64,000 nt of DNA from Paenibacillus sp. L3-i20 (GTDB lineage: Bacteria > Bacillota > Bacilli > Paenibacillales > Paenibacillaceae): the NCBI RefSeq assembly GCF_022180385.2, contig NZ_BQME02000001.1, forward strand, positions 2,469,636 to 2,533,635, in the 5' to 3' direction. Both the position numbers and the translations under genes were made by a program. The notes beneath the pieces are model-generated. The model was given only the letters and a program-made list of their open reading frames with translations, had not been told where the DNA came from and searched no databases. Of this stretch, positions 1 to 14,000 are shown piece by piece (the stretch's first letter is position 1; the number at the start of each line of letters is the position of its first letter).

Positions 1-2
1 TA

Positions 3-482
3 GTAGAAGACCTTATTCGTGGCGATTCTATTTTTTACGTTATTCTCGGGGCGGGGCTTATTGCCCCGATCTACGAGGAAATATTATTCCGTGGATTAAT
101 ATTCGGACAATTACGTTCAGTTATGCCAGTGTTTGGGGCACTTATTTTGCAAGCACTGCTCTACGCTTATTTCCAACCGAGCCTTAGCTTGTCGTTTATT
201 GGCCTCGGTTCAGGAATTATCTACGCCATTTTGTATATTCGAATCGCAACACTCTGGGCGCCAATTATCGTCCAAACGACTGCGATGAGTCTCATCTTTA
301 TTTTGAAGGATGCTGGTTTCTACGAGGTTCTCAATAAATTGGGTGAGCCTATGCTGTATATCCTTACTGCGATTAGTTTGCTCTTCCTATTAGGGGCAAC
401 GTGGTTTGTATGGCTTAGAGGAACGAAAGTTGCTGGTCATTCCATTCAAGTAAAGCCGAACACGGCAGAAAAAGGGATATAA
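3..482 (+). CDS. CPBP-family intramembrane metalloprotease homologue (5' truncated)
   Basis: The reading frame is open from the window edge, so the N-terminus is missing; an internal ATG at 123 is not the real start. The translated edge contains the CPBP (CAAX protease/bacteriocin-processing) motif YEEILFRG, i.e. an intact EExxxR, followed by hydrophobic segments and a short basic tail. CPBP proteins are polytopic membrane proteins; some are prenyl-protein proteases and some protect peptide-antibiotic producers. It is the first of three consecutive paralogues, one base ahead of the next, leading into a PKS-NRPS operon. Processing, immunity or an unrelated role cannot be told apart from sequence. 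Confidence 0.8.
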   Translation, partial: VEDLIRGDSIFYVILGAGLIAPIYEEILFRGLIFGQLRSVMPVFGALILQALLYAYFQPSLSLSFIGLGSGIIYAILYIRIATLWAPIIVQTTAMSLIFILKDAGFYEVLNKLGEPMLYILTAISLLFLLGATWFVWLRGTKVAGHSIQVKPNTAEKGI

Positions 483-483
483 G

Positions 484-1284
484 ATGAGACGTTGGGGAAT
501 GGCGTTAGGGCGTATTGCGCTCATTATAGGCATTTATTTCGCTTGGTTTTTTACTGTAAATAAGTTGTTTTTTGATTACATCTATCCACTCAGCACGTGG
601 TTTCAGCAAAACACGTTAGTTGTAATTATTCTCAACGATATTATCGGACTTCCTCTAATGTATATTGCGTTTAGATTGATCTATAAGCAAAGCCTGTTTA
701 AAGAAGCTCGATTCCACAGAATGGATAGCAAAGCAGTGTCGATTGCCCTGTTGGTTGGTATTGGAGCCGGGTTATTTACATTCGCTTTTTCACAATTACC
801 AGTCATTCAATCCGACCAGTATAAATTCCGTGAGTTGTTTGACTACTTGAATAGAGCGGAATGGTACGTATTTCTTGTGTTCTTACTGCTAGGCAATATT
901 TATAAGGAAACATTGTTTAGAGGCATGCTTCTTAACGAATTTAGAAGGGTACTCCCGCTTGCGGTCGCTATTATCCTTCAAGGTGTTTTGTATGGCGTAT
1001 TGTTTTTCTTCTTGGATATTCCACTTACACTATACGGGTTTCTCGGAGCTGTTATCTTTGCAATATTGTATGTATGGTTTGATTCCATCTGGGCGCCGAT
1101 TGCTGCACAAGTTGCTTGTCAGGGACTTCAATACATCCTTTGGCATCATGGTCCCAAAATAAGCAATGTAGATGTTTTGGGTGTAATTATGGCGATATCT
1201 GCTCTTATTATTGGCTGTGGCCTTTATTGGGCTAATCATCATCGTCGGAAGACACTGCCTCGTCACCAGGGGGTTCAAGCTTGA
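484..1284 (+). CDS. CPBP-family membrane protein with degenerate catalytic motif
   Basis: This 266-residue polytopic membrane protein is a paralogue of both neighbours. ATG at 484 follows a purine-rich AAAAAGGGATA. The CPBP motif here is YKETLFRG (residues 140-147): the first Glu of EExxxR is replaced by Lys141, while Glu142 and Arg146 remain. Loss of a metal/catalytic Glu suggests an inactive or non-proteolytic homologue, perhaps a partner of the flanking intact copies. It overlaps the next gene by 4 bases (TTG start inside the TGA stop context), implying translational coupling. Confidence 0.8.
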   Translation: MRRWGMALGRIALIIGIYFAWFFTVNKLFFDYIYPLSTWFQQNTLVVIILNDIIGLPLMYIAFRLIYKQSLFKEARFHRMDSKAVSIALLVGIGAGLFTFAFSQLPVIQSDQYKFRELFDYLNRAEWYVFLVFLLLGNIYKETLFRGMLLNEFRRVLPLAVAIILQGVLYGVLFFFLDIPLTLYGFLGAVIFAILYVWFDSIWAPIAAQVACQGLQYILWHHGPKISNVDVLGVIMAISALIIGCGLYWANHHRRKTLPRHQGVQA

Positions 1285-2078
1285 AAATAATAATCGTAAT
1301 AGCAAAAGCGCTCCTTTATTTGATCATTTATGCGGGAGTTGTTCTGTTAACAAATGAAGCACTTTATGGGTGGATCACCCATAAAGGGTTTCATGCTTGG
1401 CTTGCGGATAATCCTGCTTCGTTACTCATCGTAGCTAACACAATTGTGTTGGCTCTATTTATTCCACTGCTACGCCTTCAAAAAATTAGCTTCCGTGATC
1501 TAGGGTTTCAACGCCCGAATTCACTAACTGTCAGTGCGGGAGCTGGCATATGGTTAGGTCTTTTCATTGCCGTATTTACACAGTTGCCCTGGATGAAGGA
1601 AGGTTTCCCGGAGATTTCGGGATTAGTGAGCTTTGTAACGGGCGGGGAAAGCTTTCTCGTGTTTGTATTAGGCAGCCTCTTGCTTGGTTCACTATTAGAA
1701 GAATGGTTATTCCGAGGAATGTTGCTTCATGTATTCCGTACACGTTTCAACGTATTGTTGTCGGTACTGTTTCAGGCAATATTGTTCGGAGTTGTACTGA
1801 TGAATGTTACGGTTGGTCTTTTTGCAGCACTTGGAGCTGTCATTTATGGCATTATTCGAGTAACTTCGGGATCATTGTGGTCATCATTAATTGCACATAT
1901 CCTCAGTACAGCTACCTTGTATGTTGTTTCTTCGTTCATCAAAGAGTGGCCATCGGACATGCTGCTCATTCTTACAATTGTTAGTGGGGCTGCAATACTT
2001 GCACATGTATACGCCATGATTAGAGGTATGTATACTCTTACGGCAGTAACGGAACTGAAAACTGCAAAACAGAGCTAA
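1281..2078 (+). CDS. CPBP-family intramembrane metalloprotease homologue
   Basis: This is a 265-residue polytopic membrane protein. TTG start at 1281 is preceded by CCAGGGGG and overlaps the stop of the previous gene. The CPBP signature LLEEWLFRG gives an intact EExxxR (Glu140, Glu141, Arg145), so unlike the gene before it this copy could be catalytic. It ends 15 bases before the giant PKS-NRPS gene, so the three CPBP genes look like the head of the biosynthetic operon. Plausible roles are self-protection or processing/export of the product; neither is shown by the sequence. Confidence 0.82.
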   Translation: MKIIIVIAKALLYLIIYAGVVLLTNEALYGWITHKGFHAWLADNPASLLIVANTIVLALFIPLLRLQKISFRDLGFQRPNSLTVSAGAGIWLGLFIAVFTQLPWMKEGFPEISGLVSFVTGGESFLVFVLGSLLLGSLLEEWLFRGMLLHVFRTRFNVLLSVLFQAILFGVVLMNVTVGLFAALGAVIYGIIRVTSGSLWSSLIAHILSTATLYVVSSFIKEWPSDMLLILTIVSGAAILAHVYAMIRGMYTLTAVTELKTAKQS

Positions 2079-2093
2079 GGAGGGGTAAGCGGC

Positions 2094-5000
2094 ATGTTTC
2101 AATTGGATTTGTTGGAGTCTAAAGATGAGGAACGTGAATCGGAAAAGGTTAGCGGCGGAGTTATGGAAACCGCTCAACATGAAATCGCAATCGTCGGCAT
2201 TTCCGCGAAGCTTCCAAAGTCGGACACACAGGAGCAATTTTGGAAATTGCTGCGTGAAGGTGTGGACTGCGTAGATACGTTTCCAGAAACTCGGCAACGA
2301 GAGCTCGAGCCTTATTTGCGCAGGTTGAAGCAAATGCATGAAACGATCTCTATATTCGATGGTGCATATTTGGAGGATATCTCCTCCTTTGATTATTCTT
2401 TTTTTCGCTTGTCACCGAAAGAAGCTTCTTTAATGAGTCCAAACCAACGATTGTTCCTTCAGACGGCTTGGAATGCGCTGGAGGATGGCGGTTATGGAGG
2501 GGAAGCTCTTCATGGATCTAGAACGGGCGTGTTTATCGGTCATAATGCTGATGCATTGCATGATTATAAACGAATAATTGAAACCGTTAATCCTGGGGCG
2601 TTAGCTATGGCTGCGCCGGGTAATTTAAGCTCGATGATTGCAAGTCGCATCTCCTATTTATTGAACCTGCGCGGTCCAGCTATTAGCGTTGATACAGCAT
2701 GTTCTTCCTCGCTTGTAGCGGTTCATCTAGCTTGCCAATCTATTCGCAGTGGTGAATGTGATGCTGCAATTGCGGGTAGTGTGAAGTTGAATTTGCTTCC
2801 TATCGATATCGGTATCAGGTTAGGCATCGAATCTAGCGATAACCGTGCGAAGACGTTCGATGATTCCTCGGATGGAACAGGAATCGGAGATGGTGTTGTT
2901 GCTCTATTGCTCAAGCCACTTTCGAAGGCTTTGCAGGATGGGGATTATGTTTATGGTGTCATTAAAGGGAGTGCTATGAATCAAGATGGCAGTTCCGTCG
3001 GCATTACTGCGCCTAATGCATTGGCGCAGGAAGATGTCATCGTACGTGCTTGGGAGGATGCTGGTATTGATCCAGAGACGATCACGTACTTAGAGGCGCA
3101 TGGAACAGGAACCTCCTTAGGAGATCCTATTGAAATAGATGGTATTACAAGGGCGTTCAGCCGCTATACCGACAAAAAGCAGTTTTGTGCCATTGGCTCC
3201 GTCAAAAGCAATATTGGTCACCTGGATCATGCCGCTGGTATCGTCGGTTTGTTGAAGGGTGTTCTTTCTCTTATGAACAAGCAACTTCCTCCAACGCTGC
3301 ATTATCGTAATCCTAATCGCAAAATCTCATTTATCGAATCGCCCGTGTATGTCAACAATACGTTGACGGATTGGAGCAATGAGGACGGTCCCCGCAGATG
3401 TGGAATAAGTGCTTTTGGGATGAGCGGAACGAATTGTCATATCATTCTCGAAGAAGCACCAGCAACTGTAGCTAGCAGCGACGATTGGGCGAGTGAGAGC
3501 CAGGATGCGGAATATAGTAATTCTGATAGCATAATAAAAAGGAAAGAAACAGCTATATTTATTTTGTCTGCCCAAAGCAAATCAGCATTGCAACGCTCTC
3601 TATCAGCCTACAAAGAGTGGCTAATAGACCATGCAGATCAGTCGAATTTGAGAGATATGTGTTATACGGCAGCGACGGGACGTGGTCATTATCGCTATCG
3701 TCTAGCTGTCGTTATTAGTAGCATGAATGAGCTTCAAAACATGTTGAGAAATCTTGATGTAGATCAGCTGCAAGGGTCAACTGCAACGAATGTGTTTTTC
3801 GGAGAAGATGCAGGAATGATTCCAAGTGCAGCGGATGATGGAATGATGTCTGAATTCCTTGATAAAGCAGCGTATAGCGGAGAAGTGGCCTATGAAGCAT
3901 CTCTACATTTAGCGAAGCATTATGTGTTTGGTGCGAAGGTGGATTGGAGGCAGCTTTACAGTAGAGAAGTACGAAGAAGAACTCCGCTTCCTGTTTATAT
4001 GTTCGATCATTATTCATGCTGGGTTGAAGAATCTGCGTCGCAGACTACTCTTTCATTTGGAACGCCATTATCCGTATTAGAAGAGATGTTGTTAAATGGC
4101 AATGTTGGAGATGAACTTCAGGCTGAGCTGCGTAGTGAGATGCAAGCAGCATTCGCAAGCTGGACAAGTAGGCTTGGGATCAAGGCGGCAGTCGCTACAA
4201 CCAGTAGTAACGTGTTGCTATTGGACGATTGTCGGTCAGAAGTAGAGCAAAGTGTTGCCGATACATGGGGTGAGCTGCTTGGTTATAAGGAGCTCTATAG
4301 CACATCGAATTTTTATGGGCTTGGCGGCGACTCCATTCTTGCACTCCGAATCGTTAATCTGTTGAGCGAGCGATGGAAAGTTCGGGTAGAGGTGCTCGAT
4401 CTTCTCGCACAATCGACGCTTCGTCAGTTTGCCCATGTCATAGAGAAACGGCGAGTAGAAGGCGGGGAGTCAAAAGGTAAAGACATTGTTGTCATTCCAG
4501 CCATTGAGGAGCAGGCTCATTATACAATTTCTTCTCCGCAGCGGCGCATGTATTTACAACAACAAGCTTTTCCAGGAGATAAAAGCTATAACTTGCCTGA
4601 ATTGTTGCATATAGAGGGGGAAATTAATGCTGAAAGGTTAGAAGAAGTCATACATGCTTTAGTAGAGAGGCATGAAATGCTTCGTACTTCTTTCACTGTA
4701 GTAGAAGGTGAAATCCGACAGTTTATAAGTCAGAAGGCAGATATAAAGCTTATTAGGATAGAGATTGCAGAGGAAAATATACAAGAGATGTTGCAGAGCT
4801 TGTACACACCGTTTGATCTCCATGTGGCACCATTGCTTCGAGCAGCTTTACTTACAATACATAAGACGAAGCACGTCCTCTATTTGGATATGCATCATAT
4901 TGTCTCCGACGGGATGTCGGCAGGTATTCTTCTTCATGAGCTCATCATGTTATATCGTGGAGAAACGCTCCAGCCGCTTCAGTTGCAATATAGAGATTTT

Positions 5001-8000
5001 GCGGCTTGGCAAGGGGATCAACTGCTAACGGAGCAAATGGAGTTACAGAAGCAATATTGGCACCAGCAATGCAAAGGAGAATGGCCTGTATTGGAGCTCC
5101 CTGCCGACTTTCCGCGTCCACCAATTAAGAGCAACCACGGTGATACGTTCGATCTTTATATAGATGCTGAACTGGGCGATTCCATTCGTAGTCTTGCGCA
5201 ATCAAATGAGTCTACTTTATTTATGGTGCTGCTATCTGCTTATTACACGTTACTTGCAAAATATACCGGAAGTGAAGACATTGCTGTAGGCACACCGATT
5301 AGTGGTCGTGTTAATCGGGAAGTAGAGTCACTAGTCGGAATGTTTGTCGGCACGCTAGTGCTTCGAAGCTATCCTGAAGTAAATAAGCCGTATCTTCAAT
5401 TTCTCGCGGAAGTGAAAGAAACGGCGCTTAGAGCTTACGAAAATGCGGACTATCCGTTTGAAGAGCTTGCATTGCATATGGATAGACGTGATTTAAGTCG
5501 CAATCCGCTCTTTGATACGATGTTTATTATGCAAAATTTGCACATTCCTGATTATTCTGGACAAGCATTAACGTATAGACATGAAAGATTTCCTCATGGT
5601 ACAGCCAAATATGATTTGATGATTCAAGCCGTTGAGCAATCCGATGGCAGTATTAGACTTGTAGTCGAATATTGTACGGATCTTTTCCAATTAAAGACGG
5701 TGCAAAAGATAGTAGAGCATTATATTTCATTACTTAAAAATGTGACGATCAATCCCGAGCAAACGCTTGGTGAAAGTGAGATATTCTCTTCTGAAGATTA
5801 TGATCAGCTTTTATATGAATTTGGAAGCCGTGAAGCTTCATTTCCTGAACCAAAGAGCATTCATCATTGCTTTGAGGAGCAAGTGAAGCGAGTTCCGGAT
5901 GCAGTAGCTGTAAGTTGCAGAGGTCAGTCAGTTTCCTACCGAGAGCTCAATGAGCATGTGAACATACTCGCCCGTAAGTTGCAGGACAGTGGAGCAGTAC
6001 GGCACTCCATTATTGGCTTGCTGGCGGAACGATCTATTCCAATGCTGACAGGTATGCTTGCAATTATGAAAGCGGGCGGAGCATACATGCCTATCGATCC
6101 TAATTACCCGCAGGAGCGTATTCAATATATGTTGGCGGATAGCGGAGCATTATTGTTGCTTACTGATCGCTTCCAAGCAGACATCGATTCGGCATCATCA
6201 CTTCAACAGATTTTGTTAACCGATGATGGTTATCTTGAAGGAAATGAGATTAACAATGTTGTAGTAAATTCCTCTCCTGACGATTTGATGTACGTAATTT
6301 ACACATCTGGATCGACAGGTGAACCAAAAGGAGTTATGGTGCCGCATCGCAGTTTCTTTAACTTCGGTTATTCATTAAGAGAATTTTACGATGGGAAATA
6401 TGATGAGCATGATCGATGCTTGAGCTTAACTAACATAGCATTTGATGTTAGCGTAAGTGAATTATTTATGCCGTTAATGTTTGGAGCGTGTGTCGTTCTA
6501 TATCCAGAGCCGCAATTGCTGGATGCTAGAAAGCTCGCTTCTGTCATCGTGGAGGAAGGTATTACATCTGCTTATCTGCCGCCAATGCTACTGAAGGAAG
6601 TAGCAGATGCTTTAAGAAATGCGGGTAATAATTTACGTCTTAACAAAATGCTCGTAGGTGTTGAACCAATTAGGGACGAGACGCTTGAGATGTTTGTTCG
6701 ATTGAATCCAGCTATACAAATTGTAAATGGATATGGTCCAACAGAAGCAACGGTGTGCTCGAATATGTATTTGTATCGTTCTGGTGCTCCGATAGGGGTT
6801 AACGTACCGATTGGTGGACCGATGCATGGCGTAGATATTCATATTTTGGGTTACGGTGATAAACCTGCACCGCTTGGAGCACCTGGTGAGCTTTGTATTT
6901 CTGGAAACGGCTTGGCACTCGGCTATCTCAATAAACCTGAGCTCACAGCATCGAAGTTTGTAGAGCATCCGTTGCAGCCTGGTCGTACGATGTATCGAAC
7001 TGGCGATCTTGCCAAATGGTTGCCTGATGGCAATGCCATGTATTTAGGGCGGATGGATCATCAAGTGAAAATTCGGGGCATTCGGATTGAGCTAGGAGAA
7101 ATAGGAACGCAGCTTCAAAGGCATGAAGCCGTTGATTCTGCGGTTGTTATAGCTCATGAGAATAACTCGGGTGAAAAGGAGATTTGTGCTTATATCGTTA
7201 CGAATCGCTTTGTCGAGCGACATGAACTAAAGAGCTTTTTGAAAAATAAGTTGCCAGATTATATGATTCCGTCCTACTTTATTCCGATAGAAGAAATTCC
7301 ATTGACCCCAAATGGAAAGGTTGACCGCAAAGCACTGCCAGAACCTTCCCAGCAGATGAGATTAAGTGGGGATTCAATAGCACCGCGGACGAAGCTGGAG
7401 TCAGATGTTGCAGCAGTGATGATGGATGTACTTGGCATCGAATACGTTGGAGCTTTCGATGATTTTTTTGAGCTCGGAGGTCATTCATTAAAGGGGGCTG
7501 TTCTTGCTGGAAGAATCGAAGAGAAGTTTGGAATTGAGCTGCCGCTTAGAGTTGTATTTGGGCATCCAACAGTAGCAGAAATTGCAGCATGGATTGTTAG
7601 TGCGACCAAAAGTAATACAGAAGAAGATGAGAGTGTTTCCTCACTGAAAACTCTTCGTTTCATTGAACGGCAAGAGGAACGAGATTATTATCCGATGTCT
7701 CGTGCCCAAAGACGTCAATATGTATTGCAACTACTTTCTGGTGCAGCGACGATGTATCACGTTCCGTTTACACTGCAAATTCAAGGTAAGCTGGATGTGG
7801 CTAGACTAGAAAAAGCATTTAATGAGCTGATTAATCGGCACGAGAGTATACGTACAACATTCCATTACCAGAATGATGGATTTCAGCAAGTCATTCATAA
7901 ACGAGGTCAGTTCAAGTTTGAAATATGTTCATTAGATGAAATGACATCTTCAAGATGGGTTTCTAGTTCTGAGGCAGGAACAGTCCATGGATTAGCGGAT

Positions 8001-11000
8001 GTAATGATGTCTAGTTTTATTCGCCCGTTTGAATTGGGAAGTTTACCGCTAATGCGTGCTGGTTTATTGGAGCTGGAAGAGCAGCGACACATACTGCTCG
8101 TGGATATGCACCATATCGTAACGGATGGAGTATCTATGGGTGTACTTGTTCGAGAGCTTATTGAGCTGTATAGCGGAGGCAAGTTGCCTGAGCTGAGAGT
8201 GCAATATCGAGATTTCGCAGTTTGGCAAGAAGAGCGCCTTGGCGGGGAACTGTTGGCAGCGCATGAGCATCATTGGCTTAGTACGTTTGATGGCGAATTG
8301 CCCATGCTTGAATTGCCAATAGATAAACCCCGCCCATTAGTACAGAGCTTCGAGGGAAGAAGATACACGTTTACGATAGATAAAGGGCTGACAGAGAGCG
8401 CTTATCGTTTAGCTAAGGAGCAAGGATCGACGATCTATTCCGTCTTACTTGGTGCATATGCAATATTGCTTAGTAAATATAGCGGACAAGAGGATGTCAT
8501 CATTGGAACACCTGTTGCTGGTCGGTCCCATGTCGATCTTGAAGGTCTAATCGGTATGTTCATCAATACGGTCGCCATTCGGAGTCGTCCGCAAAGAAAG
8601 CTTGCAGTTGGTCAATATGTGAAGGACCTACAAGCTACTGTACTTAGCGCATTAGAGCATCAGGATTATCCGCTAGAAGTGCTCGTGGAACGACTAGGCT
8701 TGGAACAGGATCAAAGCCGCAACCCATTATTCGATACAATGTTCATATTGCAAAATATGGAGAGCACTGCATTAGTTGCGGGTGAGTTAACGTTGGAGCC
8801 GCTGTCATTCGAGCCAGGAGTCAGTAAATTCGATTTGACGCTGGAAGCAGTGGAAGTCGAGGACGGAATTTCGCTTAGCTTAGAATATGCGACAAGCTTG
8901 TTCCATGAAGAGACGATTGAGAGGATGGCAGGGCATTATTGCACAATCGTGATGGAGATGGCAGGGGATCGAGGTGCTGATGGAACAATCGGCGAGATTG
9001 AGCTGCTAGATGCGAGCGAACGCCAGTTATTGCTTGCAGCATTCGAGAATAAGAGTCCGATAACGGGCATTACGAATAATGAAACCAATAGCAGCGACAT
9101 TACAGCAACAGAAATGATTAGTATAGTCGAACCGAACAACGTTACAGGAGTAACGAGCAATAATACTACTGAAACAACTGGACAACTACAATGGAGGAGC
9201 ATTGTGGAGGAAATCGAGCAGCAAGCTGTCAAAATGCCAAATGCTGTAGCGGTTTTATACGGTTTTGAAACGTTGAGTTATCGTGAACTAAATGAGCGGG
9301 CGAACGCATTGGCCCATACTCTTCGTAATCGAGGTGTCGGCCCTGAACGAATCGTTGCGCTGATAGCGGATCGTTCACCGCTTTTACTGGTTGGTATTCT
9401 CGGTATTTTGAAGGCTGGTGGAGCTTATGTCGCAATTGATCCATCTTACCCGAAGGAACGAATCGGATGGATGCTGGACGATTGTGGGGAGCATCTTCTT
9501 TTAACTGAACGGAAATATGCAGGACAAGTTCCAGGTGCCGTCCAGGAATGGTACTTGGATGATGCGAATTTATACGATGATTTACGCACTAATCCAAAAT
9601 TAATAAATGAACCAGACCATCTTGCTTATGTGTTGTACACATCTGGTTCAACCGGAAGACCGAAGGGTGCGATGATTGAGCATCGTGGACTTGCAAGCTT
9701 CGTAAAAGGATTCGCTCAGCGAATACCATTTGCTGAGGGCCAAGGTGTATTGGCGATGGCGACTGTTTCCTTTGATATTTTCATTGTAGAAAGTTTGCTG
9801 CCGCTGTCATTAGGCATGAGAATTGTGCTCGCTGGTGAAGATGAACGAAATGATGCTTACTTACTGCAACTATTGATAGAACGGCATAAGGTTGATGTTC
9901 TACAAATTACACCATCACGTTTCAAGTGGTGGATGGCGCAAGTCGGACAGACGGATACTTTGAGATCATTAAGTGTATTAATGATCGGAGCGGAGCCGCT
10001 TACTGTGCAATTGCTTGAACGATTGCGCGAGGTGACAGCTGCACGAATCTTTAACTTATATGGTCCAACAGAGACGACCGTGTGGACATCGATATGTGAA
10101 GTTACTACCGGTGAGGACATCACAATCGGAACGCCTATTGCGGGTGCGGGAATGGTCATTCTAAGTGATGATCTACGAATGCAGCCTATAGGCATAGTTG
10201 GAGAAATAGCAATTGGAGGGGCGGGTGTCGGACGAGGTTATTTAGGTCATCCAGAGTGGAATGAAGGGGCATTTGTGACAAACCCATTCAAAGACGGTGA
10301 ACGGTTGTATCGAACAGGTGACCTTGGACGCAGACTCGCTAATGGAGAGTTCCAATACGTTGGGCGCCGCGATCATCAGGTGAAAATACGGGGACACCGT
10401 ATTGAAATCGGTGATATAGAACAGCAACTGGTGCGTCATGAGCAAGTGAGTGAAGCCCTTGTTGTAGCTGCCAAAGAAGCTGACGGTGAATATGCGTTGT
10501 GTGCATATATCGTAGTGAGTGGGGATTCAACTGCGCTGATATCTAATTTGCGTCACTATTTAGGTGCAAGTCTCCCGGCGTATATGATCCCAGCTTATTT
10601 GATGTCGCTCGATGCGATCCCACTAACACCTACGGGTAAGGTAGATCGTAAGGCACTGCCAAAACCGCAGCCTGTCGAACGGAGCAAAGAGCAACATATA
10701 GCACCACGAAATGAAACGGAGCAAAGTGTTGCTATCCTCTGGGAAGAGCTGCTTCAAGTGCAGCATATTGGGGTGAGGGATAACTTCTTCGAGCTTGGCG
10801 GTCATTCCTTGAAGGCAGCAGCTCTAGTTAATAAGCTACAAGCGCAATTTGGTGTCAATGTGCCGCTGCGAGAAATGTTTCAGCATCCAACAGTGGAAGG
10901 AATCGCAGCATTAATTAGCTCCGAACATGTAGAGAAGCATCAACCTATTCCGAGGCATGCAGAAGCACCGTATTATCCGATGTCTCGGGCTCAGAGAAGG

Positions 11001-14000
11001 CAGTATATGCTTGGAATGATTGCTGGGAATACAACGATGTACCATGTTCCCTTTGCCTTGCATATCCGCGGTAAGCTAAATGTCGTGAAGTTGGAGAAAG
11101 CAATTCAATCATTAGTCGTAAGACATGAGAGCTTGCGTACGACGTTCCATTTTGCCGAGGGCCAATTCAGGCAGTGTGTTCACGCAGAAGCAGTGTTTAC
11201 GCTGGAAAATAGCATAGTGGATTCAACACTTGAACAAGTAAGGGTCGATTGGCAACAATCGGCTGTTACGAAAGGGACAGAAGTGCTAACGAGTGAGTGG
11301 ATGGGGCAGTTTATGAAGCCGTTCGATCTAGAGAGATCGCCGCTTCTAAGAGCAGGGCTTATACCACTTGAGGAAGAGCATCACTTGTTGCTGCTCGACA
11401 TGCACCATATTGTTACGGATGGTGTATCCGTTAGCGTGTTAGTGAAGGAGCTTTCACAGCTATATAGCGGAAATGAGCTCCCTGAGCTTCGAGTACAATA
11501 TCGAGATTACGCGATTTGGCAGGAAGGCCGTCTAAACGGGAATGTTTACGAAGCAGATGAAGCCTATTGGCTAACTGCATTTGCGGGAGAACTTCCCGTG
11601 TTGGAGCTTCCAACGGATCGTTCGCGACCAGTTGTACAGAGCTACGAAGGGAAAAGAATCCCTTTTACGCTTGATGCTGAGCTAACAAGGAACGCTCAAA
11701 CATTGGCTCGGGAGCAAGGGGTAACACTTTATACCGTATTGTTAGCAGCGTTTAATGTTTTACTCGCTAAGTATAGTGGTCAAGAGGACATTGTTGTGGG
11801 CACACCAGTAGCTGGACGAAGTCATGTTGATGTTGAAGGTTTAATCGGCATGTTCGTAAATACAGTTGCTATTCGAAGTTATCCAGCCGCAGAGCAGCGA
11901 GTTGGTGACTATTTAACTGAACTAAATGATGTCGTATTGAAGGGACTAGAGCATCAGCATTATCCATTTGAGGATCTGGTGGAGAAGCTTGATATCGCTC
12001 AGGATCAAAGCCGGAATCCGTTGTTCGATACGATGTTTATTTTGCAAAATATGGACCGTTCCGTTCTAGAAGCAGGGGACTTGACCTTCGAACCGCAGCC
12101 GTTTGAGCCAGGTGTCAGCAAGTTTGACTTAACTCTCGAAGCAGTCGATAACGGAGGACAAATTGAAGTTAGTTTGGAATATGCTGCTTCGTTATTCAAT
12201 GAGGAGACTGTACGCCAGATGGTACAGCATTATTGCACTATTGTACGGGAGATTACGAGTGTCCGAGGTACGGAGACGACAATTGGTCAGTTGGAGCTCT
12301 TAGGTGAACATGAACAGCAAGAGCTGCTTGCTTCGTTCGATGTTGGAAGCTGCGCCGCAGAGCAATCCCGTTGGATAAGCATTTTGGAAGAGATTGAGCG
12401 TCAAGCCGCGCAAACACCAGCTGCTGTAGCCATTCAATTCGGTGAGGAAGCGGTGTCGTATAGCGAATTAAATGAGCGAGCTAACCGTCTTGCTCATACG
12501 CTGCTTGGTCGTGGTGTTGGACCAGACCGCATCGTAGCGCTAATGGCTGATCGTTCACCGCAGCTAATCGTTGGTATTGTTGGTATTTTGAAAGCGGGAG
12601 CGGCATATGTCGCCATTGATCCTTCTTATCCAGAGGAAAGAATAGGCTGGATGCTGGAAGACTGCGGAGAGCAACTCGTTCTAACGGAGCGGAGATATAG
12701 CGGGCGAATTCGTACTGCTGTTCAGGAATGGTATTTGGATGATTCCGATATGTATGATGTTCGCAGCACTAATCCTGATCTTGAAATAGCACAAGAGCAG
12801 CTGGCATATGTGCTCTATACTTCCGGTTCAACGGGAAGACCAAAAGGTGCGATGATCGAACATCGCGGGCTTGCAAGCTTCGTGAAAGGTTTCCGCAATC
12901 GGATACCATTCGATGGCGGGCAAAGCATTCTAGCCATGGCAACTGTATCATTCGATATCTTTATTGTGGAGAGCTTGCTCCCGCTATCAATCGGGATGCG
13001 AGTAGTACTTGCTGATGAAGAAGAACGAAATGATGCTATCTTACTGCAACGTTTAATTGAGAAACAAAAGGTTGATGTGTTGCAGATTACACCATCACGA
13101 TTCAAATGGTGGATGGCGCAAGTTGGCGAAACAGAGGTTTTAAAACCGCTCAGCATACTAATGATTGGTGCTGAACCACTAACTGAGCAGCTTCTTGGTA
13201 GATTGCGAGAGGCAACCAATGCACGGATATTTAACCTCTATGGCCCGACAGAGACGACAGTGTGGACTTCAATCTGTGAAGTGACAGATGGTCAAAACAT
13301 AACGATCGGTACACCGATAGCAGGTGCAGGGATGGTTATTTTAAACCATAATCTTGCATTGCAGCCGAAGGGTGCTATAGGTGAAATTTGTATTGGTGGA
13401 GCGGGCGTAGGTCGGGGCTACCTCGGACACCCAGAATGGGATGAAGGGGCGTTTGTTCCAAACCCATTCCGTGCTGACGAGCGGATGTATCGAACTGGTG
13501 ACCTTGGACGTTTTCTTGCGAATGGACAATTTCAATACGTTGGACGGCGAGACCACCAAGTGAAAATACGTGGACATCGCATTGAGATTGGAGAAGTGGA
13601 ACAACAGCTGCTCCGGCACGCAAATGTGAAGGAAACGGTTGTTACAGCTATGAAGGAAAATGATGGGGACTACACACTTTGTGCATATATCGTAGTGAAT
13701 TCAGAGTTCCCGTTGCAGATTTCTGAGCTTCGCCAATTTTTAAGTGCTGGTTTGCCAACATATATGATTCCTGCCTACATTTTAACGATCGGTGCGATTC
13801 CACTTACACCTACTGGAAAAGTAGATCGCAGAGCTCTGCCTAAACCGGATCAATCGGAAAGTGGCGGCAGAGAATATATTGCCCCAGCCGGCGAGACTGA
13901 GGTTAAGTTAGCTCTAATATGGCAGCATTTACTACAAAAAGATGCAGTCGGAGCAAGCGACAATTTCTTTGAGTTAGGTGGACATTCGCTTAAGGCGGCA

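Noticed and set aside
3460..4230. A broken or deleted AT domain in the PKS module
   Set aside because: The linker keeps the conserved flanks of an AT-less module and a free AT is encoded downstream, so this is a trans-AT design rather than decay.
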